In this document: positions 49,801-59,143 of the stretch, in pieces | Position numbering within the stretch: the first letter of the stretch is position 1 | Layout of the letters: the number at the start of each line of letters is the position of its first letter | From: Oasisia sp. SBJ-2009 | Lineage: Eukaryota > Annelida > Polychaeta > Sabellida > Siboglinidae | Direction of reading: 5' to 3' | Assembly (NCBI GenBank): GCA_964017155.1 | Contig: OZ024858.1 | Span: 25,728,687 to 25,792,686 of the forward strand | DNA length: 64,000 bases | The notes under the pieces: model-generated | The model's database searches: none | Told to the model about the DNA's origin: nothing | Seen by the model: only the letters and a program-made list of their open reading frames with translations | Program-made: the position numbers and the translations under genes

Positions 49801-49985
49801 GGTAATCTGGGACCGTTGTACCATTTAAATATGGAATTTATCGCGTTTACCTTCTTCAATCTATCGATGAGAGCTGCTTTAACCCCTGTTTTTTCAAGTC
49901 CACGTTTTTCTAATTCCTGTTTCAAATCTACAACGCGTAAAGCTGCCAGTTTTTTGGCTCCAACACTTTCGGGCGTCGAAGACAT
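34495..49985 (-). CDS. SAFB: SAFB/SLTM-type scaffold attachment factor B, gene span, about 950 codons in 19 candidate exons
   Basis: Nuclear matrix-associated DNA/RNA-binding protein; family members bind scaffold attachment regions through SAP and RNA through an RRM, and couple chromatin, transcription and splicing. Domain order: SAP at about residues 9-45 ([18 protein letters not shown]), acidic segment about 80-150, low-complexity Lys/Ser/Thr region about 150-355, RRM about 365-440 with RNP2-like LWVSGL and RNP1-like RCYGFVTM, Lys/Ser-rich region to about 532, Glu/Arg coiled coil about 533-632, then an Arg/Asp/His/Gly tail ending RRY-stop as in vertebrate SAFB. Total coding length about 2851 nt against roughly 915 residues in mammals. 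All junctions close in phase except the one between the exons near 48.05 and 47.89 kb. Start chosen at 49985 because SAP begins about ten residues later; the frame stays open 128 codons further upstream. SLTM is a close relative and cannot be excluded. Confidence 0.95.
35332..35457 (-). CDS. SAFB: SAFB coding exon, Gly/Thr-rich
   Basis: ATTCCAG acceptor, GTTGGC donor. Reads [20 protein letters not shown] and ends GGYGAGPG; phase 1 in and out. Confidence 0.86.
35772..35911 (-). CDS. SAFB: SAFB coding exon, His/Arg-rich
   Basis: TCTTCAG acceptor, GTCAGT donor. In phase it reads [18 protein letters not shown] and then [20 protein letters not shown]. Confidence 0.88.
36335..36544 (-). CDS. SAFB: SAFB coding exon, Arg/Asp/Tyr-rich
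   Basis: GTGCAG acceptor, GTGAGT donor. Encodes [17 protein letters not shown] and repeats of [10 protein letters not shown] / [18 protein letters not shown], an RNA-binding-type Arg-rich tail. Confidence 0.92.
36659..36672. repeat. SINE-tail motif fragment
   Basis: TCAAAGCGCTTTAC is identical to 63217-63230 in SINE 2 and is surrounded by weakly similar sequence. Confidence 0.4.
36962..37126 (-). CDS. SAFB: SAFB coding exon, Ser/Arg then Pro/Gln-rich
   Basis: GTGACAG acceptor, GTGGGT donor. Reads [28 protein letters not shown] (cf. WPEAKRAAL in vertebrates) and a PQQPQQH tract. Phase 2 both ends. Confidence 0.92.
37330..38540. repeat. 48-bp minisatellite in a SAFB intron
   Basis: About 25 units of 48 bp (GTTATAATAAAACCTG, then CGTAATGTACTGGCAGC). 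The inner block is almost identical and the right-hand units carry TGTGTAAT and then the diverged GTGTACTAGCAGTAAACC form. Because 48 is a multiple of 3 and the unit has no stop in some frames, long ORFs appear on both strands; they are not genes. Confidence 0.97.
38566..38697 (-). CDS. SAFB: SAFB coding exon: Glu/Arg coiled coil, part 2
   Basis: 132 bp, phase 2 at both ends; acceptor CCACTGTAG, donor GTAGGC. Reads [20 protein letters not shown] and then [19 protein letters not shown]. It lies between the 27-bp array (3 nt away at its acceptor) and the 48-bp array (about 25 nt away at its donor). Confidence 0.94.
38700..40484. repeat. 27-bp minisatellite in a SAFB intron
   Basis: About 66 units of GTGGTGGCACACAGACACAG plus CTT and a variable GTAA/GTCA/GTAC. 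Variant order repeats with a 459-bp (17-unit) period between about 39476-39700 and 39935-40160, showing block duplication. Unit length 27 keeps 500-630-codon ORFs open on both strands. Confidence 0.97.
40718..40881 (-). CDS. SAFB: SAFB coding exon: Glu/Arg coiled coil, part 1
   Basis: TGTTTAG acceptor, donor GTTTGT, phase 2. Reads [20 protein letters not shown] and then [17 protein letters not shown], a long single charged helix. It joins the 38566-38697 exon across the 27-bp minisatellite. Confidence 0.92.
41243..41409 (-). CDS. SAFB: SAFB coding exon, Ser/Lys-rich
   Basis: TGTTTAG acceptor, donor GTTGGT. Ends [10 protein letters not shown], corresponding to the VVSFDKVKE element before the coiled coil of vertebrate SAFB. 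Confidence 0.87.
41665..41767 (-). CDS. SAFB: SAFB coding exon, Lys/Pro-rich
   Basis: GTGGCAG acceptor; reads [19 protein letters not shown] and [13 protein letters not shown], ending phase 1 at a weak GTCATT donor. The phase matches the following exon. Confidence 0.82.
42050..42199 (-). CDS. SAFB: SAFB coding exon: RRM second half
   Basis: 50 codons, phase 0, acceptor CCCTAG, donor GTGAGT. Reads [20 protein letters not shown] (RNP1) and then [17 protein letters not shown], nearly the vertebrate SAFB motif. Confidence 0.96.
42283..42525 (-). mobile_element. tRNA-headed SINE-like element 1
   Basis: The minus strand begins with a tRNA-like head (42457-42525): matched acceptor and T stems, A-box-like GGTCGCGCGGTAGAGCGC and B box GGTTCGATCCC (42467-42477). 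The anticodon stem pairs poorly. A body of about 170 bp follows (CGGAAGAGACACTGAAAGCC). Confidence 0.7.
42679..43837. mobile_element. TIR transposon in the SAFB RRM intron
   Basis: Perfect 15-bp inverted ends CTAGGCTAGCGCTGT (42679-42693) and ACAGCGCTAGCCTAG (43823-43837), each abutted by the direct repeat GTACA. Subterminal palindromes TTTAGCCAATTTGGCTAAA at the left and TTCGCCAATTTGGCGAA at the right. No transposase recognised; superfamily undecided. The right end is 40 nt from the RRM exon donor. Confidence 0.75.
43878..43987 (-). CDS. SAFB: SAFB coding exon: RRM first half
   Basis: Acceptor TTTGCAG, donor GTGTGT, phase 0 end. Reads [20 protein letters not shown] and then [21 protein letters not shown] is diagnostic of SAFB/SLTM RRMs (RNP2 strand and first helix). 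Confidence 0.96.
44324..44367 (-). CDS. SAFB: SAFB small coding exon before the RRM
   Basis: 44 bp, TTTACAG acceptor, GTGTGT donor. Only one frame avoids a stop and reads [14 protein letters not shown]; it enters at phase 2 and exits at phase 1, matching both neighbours. Confidence 0.75.
45197..45713 (-). CDS. SAFB: SAFB large low-complexity exon
   Basis: 517 bp, acceptor CTATATAG, donor AAGAG then GTTGGT chosen because it alone leaves phase 2 for the next exon. Encodes a Lys/Glu/Ser/Thr/Gly-rich region with one conserved-looking acidic patch ([18 protein letters not shown]). Corresponds in position to the disordered region before the RRM. Confidence 0.88.
45714..47092. other. SAFB intron
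   Basis: 1.4 kb without a recognised element. 46200-46900 is less AT-rich than neighbouring introns and may be an unidentified repeat. Confidence 0.4.
47093..47147 (-). CDS. SAFB: SAFB coding exon, Thr/Ser/Ala-rich
   Basis: TTTCAG acceptor, GTAAAG donor, 55 bp, leaves phase 1. Reads [18 protein letters not shown]. Accepted because its carried G joins AA of the next exon to keep the EAKTCANTP frame. Confidence 0.7.
47437..47532 (-). CDS. SAFB: SAFB coding exon: acidic segment 2
   Basis: GTGCAG acceptor, GTGAGG donor, 32 codons, phase 0. [18 protein letters not shown] resembles the acidic D-I-M-D-I-S-V-L-D stretch of vertebrate SAFB. Confidence 0.85.
47781..47891 (-). CDS. SAFB: SAFB coding exon: acidic segment
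   Basis: TTTCAG acceptor, GTATGG donor, 37 codons, phase 0. Encodes [19 protein letters not shown] then [10 protein letters not shown] run of Asp/Glu follows SAP in SAFB proteins. Confidence 0.85.
47918..47941. repeat. (CAGA)n microsatellite
   Basis: Six CAGA units 26 nt beyond the acceptor end of the SAFB acidic exon. Confidence 0.85.
48040..48063 (-). CDS. SAFB: SAFB candidate microexon (24 bp)
   Basis: TTTTAG acceptor, then 24 nt reading RARRELKA in the phase left by exon 2, then a weak GTATTA donor. It leaves one base, which would put the next exon out of frame (TGG TGA), so either another small exon is missed, this one is not used, or exon 2 uses an internal donor. Confidence 0.4.
48411..48495 (-). 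CDS. SAFB: SAFB coding exon 2
   Basis: Acceptor TTTAG; encodes [16 protein letters not shown], the segment after SAP (AIEDEGGNPDEIEI in vertebrates). Donor GTAAGT leaves one base over. Internal GT sites (after FEVE or EQFE) would give phase 0 and are alternatives that would join the 47.9-kb exon directly. Confidence 0.85.
49190..49571. mobile_element. MITE with about 97-bp inverted repeats and TTAA flanks
   Basis: Left arm 49190-49287 and right arm 49475-49571 are near-perfect reverse complements, starting AGGGGCACTATATGGGATTG. TTAA lies on both sides (49186-49189, 49572-49575), as for piggyBac-type insertions. Internal 187 bp has no ORF. In SAFB intron 1. Confidence 0.88.
49851..49985 (-). 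CDS. SAFB: SAFB coding exon 1: SAP domain
   Basis: ATG at 49985 ([12 protein letters not shown]) then the two SAP helices [19 protein letters not shown] and [11 protein letters not shown]; the L-x-x-L-K-x-x-L pattern and the following G-x-K-x-x-L-x-x-R-L are complete. Donor GTAAAC, 45 codons, phase 0. Confidence 0.93.
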
Positions 49986-51693
49986 GTTGAACTGAGATAG
50001 CGAAACGAGGCTAGCCTCGTTTGCAAATGTCCTCCGATCACCTTTCACGCATGCGTGACAATGGTATGCACGCTTTCCAACGATTCTAGCGTCGGTTACC
50101 CAGGCTCCGTGAGGTAGCAGCACTTTCAAGTCCCTTGCATCTTCTCGGCGAACCGAGACTATAATCGGTATCAAACAGACGAATATCGTGGAGCAGGGCG
50201 TTGTCGTACAACCGGTAATCAAGGTTGCCTCAGACGCATCCTCGGGGTCTCCTGACAGGACGTGGTCATGAATACAAGTTCTGAAACTGGAACTTACCAT
50301 TTGCGATAGACTTACTCCTGTGTCAGCAAAATTATTATACACGCTGTCGCTGACGTCTGCGCGGGCCATATGATATAGTCACCGCAATGGCTGATGGTCG
50401 TATATAAAAAGGTGTTATAGTCATTCATTGTCACAATGACCCGCCAGTCGAATATGCTCGCTAGTCGAACACTTAAGTTAAGGATATTGAATTGAAATTT
50501 ATTTTCAACAACAACAATTACTACATTATACAGACAGTGCATACAATACCATTTGTTGGGGAAAAAAGGGTAAAAGAAGTACAATACTTATCATGCTTAC
50601 CCTTATAATTGCTTAATTACATACATAAAGCATCTGAACAGTGCAATAGAAGGTGCGACAACATTAGTTACATGTATAACCATACGACATTTAATCGAGA
50701 GAAAAAAAAGACTGACATTTATTGAAGAAAAAAACCTCTATAACAATAAACAATCTTAATGTTTAATTTAGTTATCTAATTTATGTTGGCAAAATAGTCT
50801 AGGACTCTATCACATAACTATTCAACAGTCTATCTGTATAACACTTTTTGAAATGATGAACATTTTTACAACTAATCAATGAATTATCGAGGGTGTTCCA
50901 AAGTTTAACCCCGTAACAGAAATACACATATTTTTTTTTTTACTACGTTACTACGTACATAGATTTGCTTGAACTTACATTTATGCCTGGATGAATATCG
51001 TGATCCATGTATTCTGAATATTTTTTGTACATTCATTGGTAATATATAACGATATGCCTTAAATAGATATATGCGATATCGCTTGTAATTACCGCCAGAT
51101 GTAACACAGAATGCGCAAAACATGTACTTTTGGCATCTACACAAACAATCTGATTGACAAAGTCAAAGATGTAGAACATTGTGTGCATATTTTTTTTAAC
51201 TTATATTACACGAAATACTCATTGGTCCCCGTGCGTAATGCCTACTAGTCTAATGGTCATGTGGCGTGTTTAAAAACAACATCTACAAATACATCAAAGA
51301 AGAGCGCAATATACGTAGATAAATTAATTAATTAATACGGGTTAATTTGACACTCAATATGCCAAAGCCAAGGCTTCCTTGTCCACTTGCCATCTGAAGT
51401 TTACTCTCTTGTTAAATGTGTTCAATTTTTTTTATTATTACCACCAACGCTTTATAAGTTTAGAGTTTAGTTTACCATTTCGACTCGCGGCACTGTCACG
51501 GAAATTTGTGGTGCATGCGGTGTATATGTATATTTCATATTTTGTAAGTATTTCGCCAAAATAAACCCTTTTAACCATTCCTTTGCACAAATGAAATAAA
51601 AAAGTGTTACTGATTTTTTATCGATATACTTTGCAAATCATATATATTGGAAAAATCGATATTTTTTTATTCATGTGTTCGACTCGCGAACTG

Positions 51694-51728
51694 GCCAGTA
51701 TTCAGTAAATCATTTACTGAATACTGGC
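51694..51728. repeat. Perfect 17-bp palindrome
   Basis: GCCAGTATTCAGTAAAT, one base, then its exact reverse complement. Confidence 0.95.
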
Positions 51729-51828
51729 ATTTACTAAATGCATTGTCTATTGAAAAAAGGTAAAGAGTTAACTTATAAACAGCTGGCTAAGAATACGGAC
51801 CTCAGAATTAATAACTAAAGCAATTTAT

Positions 51829-51928
51829 ATAGGTGGGAGACAAAAACCCTCAATTAATAAAGTATTATAATTATAGGTGGGAGACAAAAACCCTCAATTA
51901 ATAAAGTATTATAATTATAGGTGGGAGC
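51829..51928. repeat. 47-bp tandem duplication
   Basis: TATAGGTGGGAGACAAAAAC through AAAGTATTATAATTA occurs twice, followed by a truncated third copy. Confidence 0.92.
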
Positions 51929-53207
51929 TAAAAACTTCTAGTTGCACTCTTTGACACGTATATAGTCCGCTGCCGCTGTGACTGTGTGGGTTTCTGTTTC
52001 TAGGTAAGTAAGTAATCTATTTTCGGTGGTGGAGGTGGGCCCGAGGATCGAGGAATCTAATGAATACCCATCGACGCCGATTAGTAAGCACATATATGTA
52101 GACAGGTATTTAATAAACACATTTGAATATGACGAGTTATTTGTGTTAATATATAGTATAGTATTAAACAAGCACTACCGTTACAGTAACTCTACCGTTA
52201 CAGTAACTCTACACAATTTCAAGACTAAATTCACGCTGTCGTTCGCTCGTCCTGTGATCGGATGTTGATATTCTAGACCACAAAGAAGACCGGGAATACT
52301 GACGAAAAAAAATCGTAGCAACATATCACATCTTCGAACAGAACGCATGCTATTCTAATGTTGGCGAGCAGCACGGGTAAATTCCAAAAGCCGCATGCAT
52401 CGATGCCTCTCAGGCTCAGATCCGCTGATATATTTTAATTGATCGTTTTTGTTTTCTCGCACACACACGCACGCACACACAATTTTGCTAGTAATGCAGT
52501 TCCCCATAGGTAATTGGACCTTAACTGGTACATGTGTAGGGATTTTTCATCGCGAAGTATTATAATTATATATAGATATATCTACCACTATTTAGGGCTA
52601 CTAAAGCCATGCATATATGCAAATACTTAAATAATCACAAGCAGGGTGTTTACTCCGAGAAGACACTTTAACCAGTATGGAAGGTTTCCATTCAATATAT
52701 ATGTTAATTTTAGGGCCATCTCGCCGAAGCAGAGAACCAACCCTGGTATTTTAGGACGCTACCAGGGGAGGGAAAGTTCACTAGCACTGCAGGCTAGCGT
52801 CTGTGCTAATTTCTAGGGCCATCTGGTTTATGAAGATGCTCCACTTTACCTTGTTGTTGGGGTAAACCACAGGGTGCAGAGTCCACTGGCTTTCTAGGGC
52901 GCTATACCGCTGGACTAAATGTTAGGTAAGCAGTCTAGCGTCTGTCCCCGGGCTAGTATTAGCTGGTATAAATAGGGGGGATTTTAATTACTCTTGGCAG
53001 ACTACTGGGGCTTATTACCAGAGGAACATCTACACTGTTTACCCCGGGACCCGCCGCTCCAGAGGGCCCTGCGACATGCTTGCCGTCAAAGCATATACTG
53101 TGTGTTATTGACGGGCAGAAGTTTGGGGCATATTGTCGGGGAAACAACGGTTGTTACCCCGAGAAACGTCGCTCCAGATTGCCCTGTGACAGAGCCACTG
53201 TCACAGC

Positions 53208-54043
53208 ATTGTGCCGCACCAGGCACGCTCCAAGTCGCCCGGTGACATACATTGTGCCGCACCAGGCACGCTCCAGGTCGCCCGGTGACATACATTGTGC
53301 CGCACCAGGCACGCTCCAAGTCGCCCGGTGACATACGTTGTGCCGCACCAGGCACGCTCCAGGTCGCCCGGTGACATACGTTGTGCCGCACCAGGCACGC
53401 TCCAAGTCGCTCGGAGACATACCTTGTGTTGCACCAGGCACGCTCCAGGTCGCCCGGTGACATACGTTGTGCCGCACCAGGCACGCTCCAAGTCGCCCTG
53501 TGACATACGTTGTGCCGCACCAGGCACGCTCCAAGTCGCCCTGTGACATACGTTGTGCCGCACCAGGCACGCTCCAGGTCGCCCGGTGACATACGTTGTG
53601 CCGCACCAGGCACGCTCCAAGTCGCTCGGTGACATACCTTGTGCCGCACCAGGCACGCTCCAGGTCGCCCGGTGACATACGTTGTGCCGCACCAGGCACG
53701 CTCCAGGTCGCCCGGTGACATACGAGGTGCCGCACCAGGCACGCTCCAAGTCGCCTGGTGACATACGAGGTGCCGCACCAGGCACGCTCCAAGTCGCCCG
53801 GTGACATACATTGTGCCGCACCAGGCACGCTCCAAGTCGCCCGGTGACATACGTTGTGCCGCACCAGGCACGCTCCAGGTCGCCCGGTGACATACGTTGT
53901 GCCGCACCAGGCACGCTCCAAGTCGCTCGGTGACATACCTTGTGCCGCACCAGGCACGCTCCAGGTCGCCCGGTGACATATGTTGTGCCGCACCAGGCAC
54001 GCTCCAAGTCGCCCGGTGACATACGTTGTGCCGCACCAGGCAC
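53208..54043. repeat. 43-bp minisatellite
   Basis: About 19.4 units of TGTGCCGCACCAGGCACGCT plus CCA(A/G)GTCGC(C/T)C and GGTGACATACGT. GC-rich against AT-rich flanks. The sequence at 53060-53200 (CGCTCCAGA-x-x-GCCCTG) looks like diverged ancestors of the unit. Confidence 0.96.
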
Positions 54044-54120
54044 ATTGTTCTCCCGATTGAGGAAACACACCTAGTGGGTGAGTCTTTTGACCGATCCACT
54101 GACTGATCGCGTACGTGTCA

Positions 54121-54370
54121 AACACGCTGTCAGTACCGTCACATTTGTATTGTGTTTGTATTGGTTTAGTTAGTGAAGTATTTTAGTGAGTGTCTTAGAT
54201 TTGTACTGTTAGGATTTTGATGTAATAAACTGTAGAAACCTTATATATATTTTTTGTGTTAGACTGAGTGAGTGAACGTGTCCTCGAGTCCGCCACTAGA
54301 CGCCTCCGTGCCGACCGCTCGCGCCAAACGATACGATTAGTGGCGGGGTTAATCCCGCAAACGCTACACA
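54121..54370 (+). other. Region resembling an LTR or terminal exon, unresolved
   Basis: Downstream of the 43-bp array are an AATAAA (54223), a GC-rich segment and AGTGGCGGGGTTAATCCCGC. The layout recalls R-U5 and a primer site, but no matching LTR, ORF or target duplication was found. Confidence 0.2.
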
Positions 54371-54687
54371 TGTATACATTTGGCTTTGCAAAACTCCTCT
54401 TTTAACATTGGCCAAATTTGGGGTGATTCAGCCACATGCTGCTCGTGTTAATACAACGTTTAGGATGCGAATGAGTCATGCTGCGTTCCTATCACCTCGT
54501 GTTTACCGTAAAAACCAGTTGGTGACCGCGTACGTGACAAATTTGCATACATTTACAAGTCGCTATAACTAGAGCAGCTAAAGAACATCTCAGTTCACAA
54601 TTGGTGTTTACCATCTGCATGATGTGATTGAAATACAGCATTAATTACATTGTGATTTGCACCAGTTTTGCAGGCCCTGTTACAACC

Positions 54688-54828
54688 GATAATGTAATAA
54701 TCGCCTGTTAATGTAATAACTGCCTGATAATGTAATAAAATCGCCCGATAATGTAACAACTGCCTGATAATGTAATAACATCACCCGATAATGTAATAAA
54801 CTTGCTGCCTGATAATGTAATAATTTTT
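54688..54828. repeat. Degenerate 19-30-bp repeat
   Basis: Seven copies of a GATAATGTAATAA core spaced irregularly, most preceded by TGCCT or CGCC. Confidence 0.8.
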
Positions 54829-54918
54829 CGACCATCTCACAAGTGTTCCCTTTCCATGCTGTAATGTCAGGATATCGAATGCCCACAAGCGTGGGGTTTG
54901 CCGGTTCAGTCCATATAT

Positions 54919-54922
<4 letters not shown>

Positions 54923-54963
<41 letters not shown>

Positions 54964-54982
54964 CATGCAGACATATATATAT
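54923..54982. repeat. (TA)n microsatellite
   Basis: About 18 TA units to 54958, then a short interruption and a second TA run. Confidence 0.9.
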
Positions 54983-55587
54983 ATATCTGCGTTTAGCAAT
55001 TTGTAGAGCTATCGAGAAGAAGGCCGGGCGAGGCGATGAAAACCGAACTAGTCGGCAGAAGATTGCACAAATAGATAACATGTAATAGAGGAATGCATTG
55101 CAAAATACGCTATTATGTTTGCATTGTGGTCGGACTGCCTATTTATTTAATGTAGCTGTGTATTGCTTGTGCCATACCAAACTCACTATGATTTCTTCAC
55201 AGTTATTCTTGATACTATTTGGTTAATTTTATTTCGAGGTATGTAGATGAACGCATACATACCTAAGATATGTTGCGCATCAGGAAGGGTACGGCAGTAC
55301 CCTTCCTAATATGAATGGGATTGAGTTTCCTAAACACTAAGGTGAATTAGAATTGATCCAGCGATTGGGAATAGCTAAAGACATGTGCTATGCCATTTTG
55401 GAAAGCCTAGAGCAAGCCACAAATACGTCGATTTTTTATTTTCGTCCCTCAACTCTAGTTTTCGATGTTTCAAACTGTCGACTTACACTGCAACGGTCGC
55501 TGCTCTCAAGCGGTGGCGCCACGCAGCGAACAACTCTATAATCATTGGCTGTGTACAGATGTTGGCTTCGCGGGTAAAGGAATAAAA

Positions 55588-56395
<808 letters not shown>

Positions 56396-56524
56396 GAACC
56401 GATTTCCGAACAGGTGAAAGGGATCGCATTTTTCAAACGGTGTTATTGCGGGTGACTGCCTTTTGTCCCCAAGCATGGCGGGGGTAACTCGACTAGTGTG
56501 TATATATGTATATGTCTATGTCTA

Positions 56525-56662
<138 letters not shown>

Positions 56663-57123
56663 CATATATATGTATGTATATGTACACACACATATATAGG
56701 CCTATATTTACATACACACACATATATATATATATAATATATATACATATAGAGAGAGAGAGAATTGATATAGATATGTACAGATTTACAGAGAGTAAAT
56801 ATTATAAAGACGCGAGCGCACGTGTTCGTAACTGACACGACTTCGCAGCAGCGCTGCGACGTAGAACGCCTTGTGCACAAATAGCTATGACGTCATTGCA
56901 ACTGTTGGACTTTACGTTCTTTTTCAAACATGTTATTGTTAATATCTCTTCGCGTCCGACTCGTCTGATTCGTCGAAAATGTTCGTTAAACAGAAGTAAA
57001 TGCGTAGGTAATAATCATTTAACAGTGTATCCCATTGTTGTTGTTATATAAATGTAACCCCGTGAGGGACTCTCACCACGTGACATTCATTGTTTCCGCC
57101 TAACGACCAGTTTTACGTACGAC

Positions 57124-57435
57124 ATGGAAGAGGGTGGACGTATTTCATCGAACGTATCAAATCTGGACTGCGCCTTCACTCGGGACATCTTGTTTCAGAA
57201 GCACGAAGACCTGCATAACAGGAATCGGGCTCCTGGATCAACCGAAGACACAAGACAGACGTTTTGTCGACAGCATCGATCTTCACTCCAGTATTTCACA
57301 TCGACGATAAATAGTACGTGGCGAACTCCGACGGAATCGGGAATGGCACGAAACTTCGGACGCGTTGAAGTTGACGAAGCTTGTATGGACTGTGACATTA
57401 ATAATCATCATTATCGGACATTAGTAAATAAGTAA
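57124..57435 (+). CDS. Uncharacterised 103-residue ORF
   Basis: ATG in GACATGG context, stop TAA at 57433, AATAAA at 57479-57484, and more GC-balanced codon use than the flanks. The product is polar with five Cys (FTRDILFQKHEDLHNRNR; VEVDEACMDCDIN near the end). No family is recognised. It could be a small intronless gene, a processed pseudogene or a chance ORF in transposon-rich DNA. Confidence 0.3.
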   Translation: MEEGGRISSNVSNLDCAFTRDILFQKHEDLHNRNRAPGSTEDTRQTFCRQHRSSLQYFTSTINSTWRTPTESGMARNFGRVEVDEACMDCDINNHHYRTLVNK

Positions 57436-57536
57436 TTAATTAAATAATTAAGGCTGTCATTTGATGTAAGTTGTTTGTAATAAAAATTGATAATTTAAAA
57501 TGTATGCTATTAATATTGTTTGTATTATGTACTGAA

Positions 57537-57540
<4 letters not shown>

Positions 57541-57574
<34 letters not shown>

Positions 57575-57610
57575 ATGCGTGCGTGCGTGCGTGCGTGCGT
57601 GCGTGTGTGT
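57541..57610. repeat. (TG)n(TGCG)n microsatellite
   Basis: About 15 TG units, then GCGT tetranucleotides. Confidence 0.95.
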
Positions 57611-57724
57611 ATCGCGCCTTGAATTTCATTGGTGTTGTCCCTCGGTAAATGAGAAGTTAATTAGGACATGCATACGTGAAATATATAACCTGAAATATAT
57701 ATTATATAATACAAAATATTCAAT

Positions 57725-57862
57725 ATGAAATGCAATGTTAACATGTAACATTTACATGAAACATGTAACACGTAACATATATCACGTAACACGTAGCATA
57801 TAATACGTAACATGTAGGCCTAATACATAACATGTAACACTTGACATATGTAATTTAACACG
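57725..57862. repeat. Degenerate (AACATGTAACACGT)-type repeat
   Basis: Repeated AACATGTAACA, ACACGTAACAT and close variants. Adjoins the pogo remnant. Confidence 0.7.
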
Positions 57863-58575
57863 TTTCTTGCCACGGTTGAAAAGCCAGTTTCGTCGCAGTT
57901 CCAAATGTTGAGGGCATTGAAAATAATCAGATTGCAACACACTCTTTAATACAACAAAGAAGTGCTCGATGCATTGACGATTGAAGCTATTGATGCGTGC
58001 TAAACTCTTGGCAATCGGCGCGCGTATCGACAAAGTGGTGTCTCTTCATAACCTGACTCAACCAATCGCGGCCCTCCATGCCAGTTGCTTTGTTGAAAGG
58101 GTTGGCAATTTCTATCCTATCCGCCACAATGTATGCCAATCTACGTACATAGTTAGTAGACATACTATACATCTCTTTCCATACGTTGTATGCATGGTTG
58201 TCATTATATCGTTATCCAGTTCATCAGTGAAGACTTGTCGTTTTCCTTGCCAGGCTGAGGTACCTTTTATTGCCCCGACAATGCCGCATCAGAGTTGTTT
58301 TCGGAATACCGTAAACTTTAACGGCCACTTTCATGCTCCTGCCCTCTTTTACCGCAGCGATTGCATCGCGCAGCTGACGGTCTGAATAAGACCTCATCCG
58401 GTGTTGGCAGGATATCATGCAAGTGAGGGCCTCTCCGGATGATGCGGAAAGGACAGAATGAATGTGCTGTTCTGTCACCACAGTTTCTCGGTTCAGGAGC
58501 AGCTCGAAGTGCTCCCTCCAAGGGCCTCCATCGTTGTTGAATGGCAGTACCATCCTTCTGAAGTGTCCCATCCTG
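57780..58575 (-). pseudogene. Pogo/Tigger-type transposase remnant
   Basis: On the minus strand: a Psq/CENP-B-like helix-turn-helix (YSDRQLRDAIAAVKEGRS then YGIPKTTLMRH) at about 58390-58250; in another frame GRDWLSQVMKRHHF (58078-58033), the second DNA-binding domain; in a third frame SLARINSFNRQCIEHFFVVL (58015-57940). The order is right for pogo elements, but frameshifts separate the parts and no DDE catalytic domain follows. Confidence 0.75.
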
Positions 58576-59105
58576 GAATTGGAAAGGAGTGTGGCGCGCT
58601 ATTTGAGCGCGGCCTCTATCTATAGATATAGCCTTTGTTGCATGGAAAAAGTGTTGAATGCCATGGTGATCAGCAAAGCCTTGAATCATGTTGGCTTTCT
58701 GTTCCCAACATTTGTTCTTAATATCTCATATCTTCTTTCTGCTTCTGCTGAGAAGCCAAAAGCAAAAGGTGTTTATTAATTTTGTATAGTAAAATAATGT
58801 AGGGGCCATACGCTTTTGGTCCTGGAACATATCCGCATTTCATACTCGCGTGGCGCCACTAAAACAATGCGGAAAGGTTTAGAACGAAATATTGCGGTGT
58901 GGATTTCGTCCAGCTAATGTTACATTTTCATACTTTTGTATCGCGAAGTATTACTTATACGTAGTATGGATATCATTGGTACACTAAATATGTAAAAAAA
59001 ATTGTTCGTTAACCAGATTGGCCATACTTTACCCTTGCGCGTTTCGCGGGAGCGTGTATCGCAGTGTATACTTCTGTCGCTTGATGTCGCCACTAACATA
59101 CCTCT

Positions 59106-59143
59106 ATGGCAGAACCAGAGAAGATCAACTTAGTTTTCTCAGG
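59106..59143 (+). CDS. TEDC2-like exon 1
   Basis: ATGGCAGAACC start, 12 codons plus two bases, donor GTATGT. Chosen because it is in phase with exon 2 and sits downstream of a CpG-containing region at 58800-59100. Confidence 0.55.

Larger units (their letters stand above)
49986..52900. other. SAFB 5' flank and intergenic DNA
   Basis: CpG-rich to about 50400 (likely SAFB promoter and 5'UTR), then AT-rich. Holds a short perfect palindrome at 51694-51728 and a 47-bp tandem duplication near 51829-51928. No coding region is recognised. Confidence 0.5.

Noticed and set aside
53086..54125. Three overlapping minus-strand ORFs of about 290-340 codons
   Set aside because: Frame-rotating translations of the 43-bp array; no start context, splice sites or family similarity.
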